A stretch of 64,000 nucleotides of DNA, from contig NC_088643.1 of assembly GCF_964019385.1 (NCBI RefSeq), forward strand, positions 41,583,568 to 41,647,567. The letters are read 5' to 3'. How positions within the stretch are numbered: position 1 is the first letter of the stretch; the number at the start of each line of letters is the position of its first letter. Of the stretch, positions 55,233-64,000 are shown in pieces. The stretch comes from Sycon ciliatum (taxonomy: Eukaryota > Porifera > Calcarea > Leucosolenida > Sycettidae). The position numbers were made by a program, and so were the translations under genes. Below the pieces are notes generated by a model that saw only the letters and a program-made list of their open reading frames with translations, was not told the origin of the DNA and did no database searches.

Positions 55233-55677
55233 ATCAGGCCTGCAGGGCTGATTGAAGACAGAGGTGGTCGGCGGATATGTCGTATCCCTGTAGTTGCGGG
55301 TGATGAAGCTCTACCAGGGGCGCTGTAGGAGAAAGTTACAAGGTGATGATCACTGACGTCTACTACGGGATGTACAGCTTGGTTCCAGATGAAAGCTCTG
55401 GAACTGCCTGGCGCACGCCTAGCAACTGTTGATCGACCAGTACAACGTCTAGACATGATTGGCTGGGGAATCGTGTGGGAGAGGAGATTATGTTCTCAAG
55501 GTGAAGTGAGCTGCAGAACTCTTTGAAATGGTGAAGGTGGGATGTGGGTGGTGTTCGCAGTGTGTCACAGTTTAGGTCACCCAGAACAATCATCGGTGCA
55601 CGTGGGTTGTAGAGATGATCGGCGGTATCTGTAAGAAACTGCTCCGCAGCGCTTCTGCGTGACACACACACAAACAC
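55226..55677 (-). pseudogene. LINE endonuclease domain, frameshifted
   Basis: One frame reads VLGDLNCD and SCLDVVLVD, and the next, after a shift near 55400, reads VVDVSDHHLVTFSYS. GDLN and SDHH are the conserved APE-type endonuclease motifs. A second shift near 55290 separates it from the RT frame. The N-terminal half of the domain is missing. Confidence 0.8.
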
Positions 55678-55810
55678 ACGTCACAGGTGCCTCTTCTTTA
55701 TAAGTAAAGATAAAAATGACCAAGGAACTACATCCGATTACATGTACAAGCTACGTCCTCTAACACCACCAGTTACTAAACAATCAGCTCATGCGATAAC
55801 ATTGCACGAC

Positions 55811-56432
55811 ACTGACCGACGATACTGACGTTCTCCAACTAACAGCTCTAGCACATCTTGGATGCGCATTCCAACTTGGAAGGTTCTAAGTAACAGTTAT
55901 AATGATAATATAAGGGGGAAGGTGAGCGCAACCAAGACGAGCACGAGCTGAAAGTCTCAGCTGTGAAGGACGTTGGCGGATGTTCATGCATGTCGATGAC
56001 GGTACTGGCAAGACCATTGGACAATACGGTCAAACCACGATTCAAGGACGCAAAGCAACATTCCACACAACTTGTGTGGCTCAAAGATGCGGAGATCAAT
56101 AAACGGGGAAGCTATGCGAACAAGAATCATGCAAAACCGAACGCCTCAGTAAAACAGCACTGTACTTCGACTACTAGTACTAGTATGACAATTATTATTT
56201 AGAGCAGCGGTAACAAGTAGCAGTTTCACACCCAACCCCACCAACGTCCTTCACAGCTGAGACGTTCAGCTCGTGCTCGTCTTGGTTGCGCTCACCTCCC
56301 CCCTGAGCCTTATGTTATCATTATAACTTACTTAGAACCTTCCAAGTAACAGTTAGTTGGAATGCGCATCCAAAATGTACTAGAGCTGTTTTAAAACCAG
56401 TTAGTTGTAGAACGTCAGTACTGTCGGTCAGT
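55811..56432. mobile_element. Large inverted repeat (foldback)
   Basis: 55811-55976 and 56241-56432 are near reverse complements (sharing TGACCGAC, GGAAGGTTCTAAGTAACAG, GTGAGCGCAACCAAGACGAG and GAAGGACGTTGG). The spacer is about 264 bp. No ORF of note. Confidence 0.75.
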
Positions 56433-56684
56433 AGTTTATGAATTGTTTACCATGGCAGACTCGAGCAAGTCTCTTTATTAAAATAATTGAGTATTTTCTG
56501 ACTCCTTGGTTTTGACGGCGTGTGCTGAGGATTACAAAAAAGTGAGCATTTTCGGGCAAGGTTTGGGAGCATTTTCGGGGAAAAGCATTTTCGGCAAAGT
56601 TTCGGGCATACCGGTATTACACCGGGCCCTAGCCCACAGTGACAGTGTGTGTCTGTGCAGGGTGTGCATGACTGCAGTCAGTAG

Positions 56685-57298
56685 TACCGTACTGGCAATA
56701 ATTATAATATGTTGCCGCAGTGAGGCCATGCAGCGTTACATTGGCACATGTTTGCCGCACGCAGGGCGTTACATGCAAAGTCGCACAGGAGCCGTTACAC
56801 AGGTTTCTATATTGCCCCAGTCCTTTTTTTGCTATTGCCGCATCACTTTTTTGCTATTAGTATTGCCGCATCATTTTTTTGCTTTTGCCGCATCATTTTT
56901 TCTTTTCATCCACATTGAAGGCACAGAAATTCAGTTGCTATCCAACTGTTACAAACCCGACGGCAAAGGGCGACAACGATATCAATAGAAGACTATTATT
57001 AATTTTTTTAACTATCAGAGTGATCTGTTCACAAAAAGATCATCAAAAGGAAAGTGACATAGGGGAAGAGCGCTTCCTCCAAAAACTACTTTTCACCACG
57101 CGGTACACGTGCTTTCACAGTTTTCAGCCTTTTTTTGCTGTGCAAACTGCAATGAAAAGATCGCCGGCGCCGCACCCCGCCGGACGCGCGTTACGAACTC
57201 AACGAAAATTTGTCGCACTAGCCTGGTCGCGCGTTACGCCGCACCCCCCCCCCCCCTGCGTTACGCGTTACGCGGCAACATATATTGCCAGCACGGTA
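56685..57298. mobile_element. MITE family X, copy 2 with extra segment
   Basis: Same ends and flanking thirds as 48257-48599. It carries about 230 bp more in the middle (about 56900-57130), so either this copy gained an insert or the other lost it. Lies about 200 bp upstream of the PH-domain gene start. Confidence 0.75.
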
Positions 57299-57500
57299 CT
57301 CAGTACAGTCATATTATGTAGCTAAGTCTTGAGTAGCGAGTTACCGTGTTACATACTTCCCCGGACTGGAAGTAGATCTACTCGTAGTCTCGAGGCGACG
57401 TCGATGTCCTTGCTGGACTCGAACAATTATTGATCTTGGCTTGGTGACCAGTTCTTTACTGCTTGATCTGATAACTTTGGACTTGAGAATCGAGTGGAAA

Positions 57501-59687
57501 ATGGGCGACGTGGACCAGGTATGAAAATCAGAGCAGCGTCTCCGAAAGTATTTGAAACCCTTTACGCTTTTAGAGATTGCGTGTCGTGTAATCTTTGTAG
57601 ATGAGCTGTTTTGCATACTTCTTCCTGTTCCCCGCTGCGTGCCGCTGTGACTCTTCCAACGCTATTCGGATGTGCAGATTATATCGGGATGGCTGCACAA
57701 GAGAGGTGGCGTCGATGCTTCCAAGGTACGCGTGGTGCTGAAACACATAGCCGTTGTATCCGCTAAGTAACGCACCACGTGGGCATGGCATTCGTCACAC
57801 GTGTTGCAATTATTATTATTAGCGAACCTAACATTCTGATATTGTGTAAAACAGCATGATGCCTCGATTTCTGCCATAGAATGTTTTTGTCGTCGCCAAC
57901 AAGGCTACCCGATTTTTGTTCCATAGGTGACACACCATGCCTTTGGCTTGGATACCAAGTAGTTGTATCCATCAAAATCATGACATTGTGTAGATTGCTA
58001 CAATTTGTTCATGCCAACTGGTATGTGGAAAATTTTCAACATTAGTGAAAGGGACAAGCGTTTCACTTGGCTCGCCGCGGGTAGCACAAGAAGGGAGACA
58101 ATCGCACTCCCATTTTGCACCAGATGCACACAATCAATATTACAAAGGCTAGTTTCAGTGGCCTCCGAAATCATTCTAACGATCATGACGGGAACGAAGA
58201 ATACGAAGAATACCGGTATTCCTTTTCAGCCTGGGATAATCCGAACATTCCTTGGAGCCCAGTGTAGTAATCCCAGTGGAGCTCACCTAGTACATACTCT
58301 GCGGGACAAGGCATACTAGTACTCGTGCTTGGTACGGACATTGTCCCAAGTACGGGGCATTTTGATCAATACCCAAGTACTGTGGTGGACATGGAAATCC
58401 GGTCGCAGGTCTAGCGGCCCCAGGGCGCTGGCCATGCAGCTGTGGATAAGCGGGACACGCATGCATTTTATGCGCTGCAGCGCGCTAGTCGCATCGGATC
58501 AACATGCAGCGTTCTGTACGCGCTGAGGGCGCCGGCCCCGGTCAATCGTCCGGATTTCCATGTCCACGACAGTATGCTAGGATGAGAAGTATCTCGGACG
58601 CTGTCGTGTCAACAAACGCAAACACACAGGAACGGTACACTGTCCTGCTGCCCATTGCGGGGGGGGGGGGGGAGGGGGGGCGGGGGGGGGGGGGGGGGTG
58701 CGGGGAGGGGGGGCATCTTGTCAGGGTTCTACTGTATTTACAATCTTCTTTTAAAGAGTTGGTGCACTTACGGCAATAGCGGCACTGTGCTATTCCTATC
58801 ATGTGGCTTTTCTAGCTTTAGTTAGGCTGGCAAACGTGGCCAGTTGGTGATGTACGTGCCCGCGCACTCGCTGCTTGCCGTCTTTCACTCTGTTAGAGTA
58901 GCACGCACGTCACCGCCGATGATGTCACACAAGTCCGCCCACAGTTCCCCAGTGCATCATTGTGTCCGCTTGCTGTTGGTGTGCGGTGTGCGTGTAGGCT
59001 TGGCGGAGGAGATGGTGTGTGCTGGGTCATCAGGCGCTGCACTACTACAAGGCTGAGCAGGTAACAAGTTAAGCATGTACTCAGTAGTACTACAGTAGTA
59101 GTCACGTTTGCACTCAGTTAGTCATGCTAGTAGTGTGCATACTCTTTTTTTTCTTCTTTTTTAAATTACAATAATTGTCCCTGGTGTAGTTCTGGAAGAT
59201 ATAATCCTATGTGATCAAGATTATTTACAGATGGCGTGCAGCGTGATGAATGCTTGGCCTCTTGAACCGGCACACTAACGTTATGACATCTCTGTGGCCA
59301 ATTCTGTGTGCTCCCCACTATCGGCGAAGGACAAAGAGCCTACCGGGAGTGTGTATGCTGAAGATATGGTCGGTGTATCGCAGAATGCTGATGAATCCTC
59401 CAAGGATCCCAAGGTAAGGTGTATAGATCTCTTCACTTGCATGTTTTCCGTGCCCGTTAACAAACAGCCTGGCTCTGGTGGATATCGTTATCATCATTAT
59501 TTCCACGGCCTATCCATCGCTGGATTTGTAACGTTAGCTACTGTAGATGCATCTTGGCACACAGCACCGCAATAGTTAACTCACCTGATATCATACGTTC
59601 TGTTGGATGAGATGGTGATGATTGTGACTGTCATGTGGACTGTACGAGAAATGCTGGAGTTGTCTTCACGAGCATGCACACACACAT

Positions 59688-59725
<38 letters not shown>

Positions 59726-62700
59726 TGTGTGTGTGTGCATGCGAGTGTGTCGCTATGAAGTTCCTCGTGTTGTTTTTGCTGTTCCTGTTGCAGTATGCCT
59801 TTGTGTTTGAAATCAACACTGGTGACCGGACATTCGTGTTCTGTGCTAATAGTCAAGAAGAGCAGGTCAGTTCAGGCTATGGGTTGTGAAATGAAACCTC
59901 TCACAATAGTGGAGTGTGTGCATGCATGGATTCGTGGATGAAGGCCCTCGACTCAGCATAGCATATCCTCCACAACATCATGCATATACTGTACATACTA
60001 GCTGTGTACTGGTCAGTTGAGATATTGATGCACAGTCGGAGTCACCTTTGCTGGGCCGGCTTTGTATACTGGCATGCCCAGTGTTCAAGTGCAGCCTCAG
60101 TACCAGCCCGAGTTGAGCGCATGGGGTTCGTGTGGAGGAACACCGTTGTGTTTCCTTGGGCACTACTGTGAACTGGGAAGCTTTTGCACCTGTTTTAATT
60201 CAGGATTAACGAGCACTGGCTGATTGATGCTCGGAAGTGTTTGCGATTTGAGTCACTTTCGTTACGATTTTTACTCCAGTTCTACGCTTTGTGGAGGCTT
60301 AATTTTGTGATTTCACACCCATCGCAAAAATCGCACAATCTCACCGATGGCAAAAGTTTCCCGGTTTACAGTGCTCCGTATCATGATAGTGCTCTGCACT
60401 CTGCATGTGCCAGAGTAGATAATGCTCTGCATGTGCGAGAGTAGATAATGCTCTGCATGTGCGAGAGTAGATAATGCTCTGCATGTGCGAGAGTAGATGA
60501 TGCTCTGCATGTGCGAGAGTAGATAATGCTCTGCATGTGCCAGAGTAGATAATGCTCTGCATGTGCGAGAGTAGATAATGCTCTGCATGTGCGAGAGTAG
60601 ATAATGCTCTGCATGTGCCAGAGTAGATAATGCTCTGCATGTGCGAGAGTAGATAATGCTCTGCATGTGCGAGAGTAGATAATGCTCTGCATGTGCGAGA
60701 GTAGATAATGCTCTGCATGTGCCAGAGTAGATAATGCTCTGCATGTGCCAGAGTAGATAATGCTCTGCATGTGCGAGAGTAGATAATGCTCTGCATGTGC
60801 GAGAGTAGATAATGCTCTGCATGTGCCAGAGTAGATAATGCTCTGCATGTGCGAGAGTAGATAATGCTCTGCATGTGCGAGAGTAGATGTGCTCACACAC
60901 GCATTTGTCACGCTCCCTACCCATTAAAGGTCCTCTGGCAAGCATACATGTACATGGCATTGTTTATTATCCAGTAAATGCACTTGTAAAGCATGCATGG
61001 TTATGCCAAAGGTAAACTAACTTCAGTCTGATCAACACTGCTCGTTTACTAGTGTCCCATGGCCCATGTGTTTGTTTAAAAAAAGACCCTGAGCGGCGGC
61101 AGCCTTGGCAAGCCAAAACAGCCTGTACTGGTGACAGGTTATTCCGCTGTGGCGTGCATGTTGGTATACAGTTGTCATTGTGTACAATGTACGCTGAGTG
61201 CTGCTGCTTTTCACTGCTGTGCAGGATGAATGGATGGCGAATCTAAGACGGATGCTGTCTCGGGACGATCGTATATCTGGTGAGTGTGTGTAGTGTGTAC
61301 TGGTACACACTTGCAACGTACAAAAAGAAAGTAAAAAACTTCTTTTTTAAGAAAAAGAAAAGTTAATCATGCTTCAAAGTAGAAATTGTACCTTGACTGC
61401 TAAAGGCATTGGTTATGAAATGGCTTGAACTCTTTTTGCATTGCTATAATTATAGTGCTACTTGAGTATATGCATGACTGCACCGCATCCTGCAACAACT
61501 GTGATGTTTCTGCACGCTAGTGGGTTCCAACTTGCGAGACAGACAGACATAGGGCAACCCGTTTTGAGGACTTACATTGCTTAAAGGCTGTTTAAAAAAA
61601 CGTATGGACTGGCAAGGACGGCGCATAGGGAGATGTCTTTATCTTCCGGTTTTCGAGACCTTTCCTTTTAAAGAGATCTTGAATATGGACATCACCTGGA
61701 ACACACACTAACTAGCATACCGATACATGAGCATGTAGTGTGTGTGTGTTCCGCAAACTCCGGAACACAGTAGGTAATGGTTGTGGGTGATCTGTTTGTT
61801 TGTCCTCAGATCAAGATGGCTTCCATGGCCAGTTGTTGGAATATACCACGGTGGAGGTGTTCCATGATAAAGGAATACGCGTCAATGGTCCACTGTCGCA
61901 GGACTCGCTGACACAGCTCGGACAAGGTGCCACATCGAAGCAGAAGAGAATGGATGAACGAGGCTGGTAAGCACCAGCAACCAGGGGCAATAGTACTGTT
62001 GGGTAACGAAGAACTGGGGGGATCAGCCTCGTAGCCTAAGCCGTTCGTGCGTTCTTGTACACCAGTCTATACGGAGTGAAGTCACTGCGTATATCGGTAT
62101 GCCGCGCTTAGCCTGTCCGTTCTTCGGCACCCGGCAGTACTGTAGGCAGCAGTATCGGATCACACCGCATGGGTCAGCAAAATAACTGTCCAATCATGCT
62201 ACTTACGGCGTACATCATTGTACACTGATGGCATGACGTTACAGCTTCCCACAGACGAGGGAAACATGGTCACCCAGCATGTCAGTGTTGTTGCCCTTGC
62301 CATGGAAACACGTTCTGCTGCTACTCGGGATATGACACATGCGTGTGGTCTCTTGTCCGGTTCCCTCACCAAGCATGGGGAGAGCTCGGTTGGCATTACT
62401 TTACGGTGGATTGGCTGCCATGAAAACTGTTTTTGATTATCCAGTTCCCTCACTTATCCGTGTGAATATGTCTGTGAGTAATGAACGTGTGTGGCGAGGT
62501 CTAAATGTGTGTACAGCAAGGCCCCACAGGGCTTGCTAACTACTAGTAACGTATTCAGCTCCATAATAAGTAATAAGTTACTGATAGCACCTCGCAGACA
62601 CTTCAAAAAAACCGTATGTCAGCGCCTTTAAAGCCATGGCCTTATATCCGAAATACCGCTGCTTTCCTAGCTATTTTAGATGCAAAATGACTCACCCACT

Positions 62701-63296
62701 ACGCCATGCCATAAAAGTCAAAGTCCACACAGATATTTCAATCTAAATCCACTTGTTCACCCTTCCTGCGGGACTGTAAGTTTGTTAGCATAGTAGTAAT
62801 ATTCCTTCATTTTATTTATGAAGCCCATGGCTTTATAACTGAGACTGGCTTCATAATCGAATATACCGCCATGGCTGTAGAGGTGCGGACATACGGTATA
62901 TACTTGTCATGCTACTGTTTGTGATTTGTCGGATGTGTTTCCACTTGCAGGTACGTTGAGATATTTGTATCTATGCATCGGGTGATTGAGGTAATCAGCG
63001 GCCATGGCTGGCGGTTAGACCAAGTCTACCAGACGCATGGACTCCTGCCGGGCACGGGACCGTCTGCATGCAACATGCTTATCTTTAGTCGACCAATGTC
63101 CTACGCATTGGGCGGGCGGCCAATCATGCAGTTCATGGACAGTGGTGGCGACGAGGAGAGTTTGCTGGCTCGCGGGTACTCACCCGCCGCCACGACTAGT
63201 ACAGGCCGTCGGAACACCGGCGAGGTCACCATTGGACCCGATGGAGCAATCGTGCGGGAGAAGATAATCACACAGCCGGTAATAGACGAGGAATGA
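57501..63296 (+). CDS. PH-domain protein with Raftlin-like tail, eight exons
   Basis: Exons 57501-57518, 57678-57725, 58998-59060, 59330-59413, 59794-59865, 61225-61279, 61810-61966 and 62951-63296 join in consistent phases to 280 aa. Residues 1-105 form a PH domain split over six exons: GWLHKRGG (strand 1), AWRRRWCVL then LHYYK (strands 2-3), GSVYAEDM, YAFVFEINTGDRTFVFCAN (strands 5-6), and the closing helix DEWMANLRRML with its conserved Trp. PH domains bind phosphoinositides or proteins at membranes. The C-terminal 170 residues include LLEYTTVEVFHDKG and VIEVISGHGWRLDQVY with MLIFSRP, which recall Raftlin (LAAYGWQL...IVFLQRP); that link is tentative. The acceptor of exon 4 is weak, the others are good. 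Intron 5 carries a minisatellite. Confidence 0.72.
58660..58715 (+). repeat. G-rich tract in intron 2 of the PH gene
   Basis: About 50 bases of nearly pure G with a few A, C and T. Several runs of three or more G could form G-quadruplexes on the plus strand. Confidence 0.9.
59694..59750. repeat. GT microsatellite
   Basis: GT tract about 45-55 bp long, just upstream of exon 5 of the PH gene. Confidence 0.9.
60400..60888 (+). repeat. 26-bp minisatellite, about 19 units
   Basis: The unit is AATGCTCTGCATGTGCGAGA plus GTAGAT. Units are almost identical; the main variant is GCCAGAG in place of GCGAGAG, and one unit has GATGATG. Three long minus-strand open frames across it arise because 26 is not divisible by 3, so each frame cycles through the same peptides. 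It lies in intron 5 of the PH gene. Confidence 0.97.
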
Positions 63297-64000
63297 GAAT
63301 GCCGGTTCGCCCCGTTCCTTTGCCAACATCCTTGAGTACCATCAGCCTTCCAAGCTAATCGAGTTGTTCTCGTCCTTGGCACTCTGATCTGCTAAGTTGC
63401 TCGTGCATTGCCTACAGAAGTTAGACTACGGCACACGTACACAGCTGACAGCAATGATGTTGGTGCACCAGCAGAAATGATTAAATCACCGTGCAGGCAA
63501 GAATGACAGATTTCGCCAGCTTGAAATTCGTATATCACCTCACCTTCTGATGACTGTGTACACAATATAATACTATGGTCTCGCGTCACTGCATGCTATG
63601 GCAGAATCGAGTCAGGCAAATTGTGTCTTCTGGTGACATTACTCATCAACCCCCGATAATGACAACGATTTCAAAACCTGTAGAACTGATACTGTGACTG
63701 ATGACATCGTAGCATAGCAATGCTTGCTACGAGCTTGCACATTCATCTGAAAGTCCCGTCCCATAATGATCATGCTCAGCTTGCCCTGGGAGAAGCAAAT
63801 TCAATTTATCTGACCCACTGGAGAAACGGTTACTGTACATGACCAATCATTGTTCCCATAACTACGTCAGACATTAACATTTCCAGGCTATAATATTATA
63901 TGCGGTAGTATTTGTTTTTGAATTTTAAATGAATTTTTTTTACTTTTAAGTTAAACCCTTCTTCTATCCGCTTTCATAAAATCCATATCTGTGAGGACTA
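63297..64000. other. 3' flank of the PH gene
   Basis: Presumed 3' untranslated and intergenic sequence. No clear AATAAA near the stop codon, no second gene seen. Confidence 0.4.

Larger units (their letters stand above)
52981..55677 (-). mobile_element. 5'-truncated LINE with APE endonuclease
   Basis: A non-LTR retroelement on the minus strand: an endonuclease remnant (55677-55230), a reverse transcriptase ORF (55232-52998) and a short AT-rich tail (TAAAATAATAAAAT). The 5' end is lost at about 55677, next to a CA run. The layout and the RT sequence fit the Jockey/CR1 group in a broad sense; the clade was not resolved. The same 3' end occurs as a relic at 46687-46750. Confidence 0.85.

Noticed and set aside
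60313-60960. Three overlapping minus-strand frames with LAHAEHYLLSHMQSIIYSRT-type repeats
   Set aside because: A 26-bp tandem repeat is open in every minus frame because the unit contains no minus-strand stop; no gene-like flanks, and it sits in an intron.

Overview
The window looks like a non-bilaterian animal genome; a sponge is my best guess but is unproven. The evidence is spliced genes with GT-AG introns, animal-type proteins (WBP4, a HAPSTR1/C16orf72-like protein, a PH-domain protein, an SRF-type MADS protein, ankyrin and ephrin-receptor-like repeats), very dense microsatellites, and many DNA transposons and MITEs. There are no operons, prophages or CRISPR arrays. All exon models were made by eye from splice sites, reading phase and protein pattern.

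Layout. 1-5.8 kb: microsatellites, a dispersed repeat, a 100-bp perfect inverted repeat, one unidentified minus-strand exon. 5.85-9.84 kb: divergent pair WBP4 (-) and HAPSTR1-like (+) sharing a 650-bp 5' region. 12.6-13.7 kb: last exon of a cysteine-rich single-pass membrane protein (-). 14.8-19 kb: TIR element, tRNA-like SINE, a 542-bp pure GTT tract, two GA tracts. 19.2-34.1 kb: a transposon nest. It holds a decayed retroelement cut by a TTAA-flanked Mutator/Kolobok-like element, a Myb-like ORF cut by a hAT element, then four TTAA-type elements abutting one another at single TTAA sites (26.1-33.2 kb), then a second hAT element. 34.8-45.9 kb: a three-exon ankyrin-repeat gene (+) whose 7.8-kb intron 2 holds MITEs and, on the opposite strand, a two-exon 99-aa MADS-box gene. 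48-48.6 kb: pogo-like and other MITEs. 50.0-51.5 kb: two-exon C2H2-like gene (+). 53-55.7 kb: LINE (-) with a long open reverse transcriptase and a broken endonuclease. 57.5-63.3 kb: eight-exon PH-domain gene (+), with a tail that resembles Raftlin, carrying a 26-bp minisatellite in an intron.

The host genes are unrelated housekeeping or signalling genes and do not form a pathway. The most unusual structure is the TTAA chain. Three related transposases occur in the window: one is open (612 aa) and two have lost overlapping central segments. The chain sits in what looks like a short perfect palindrome made of two element ends.
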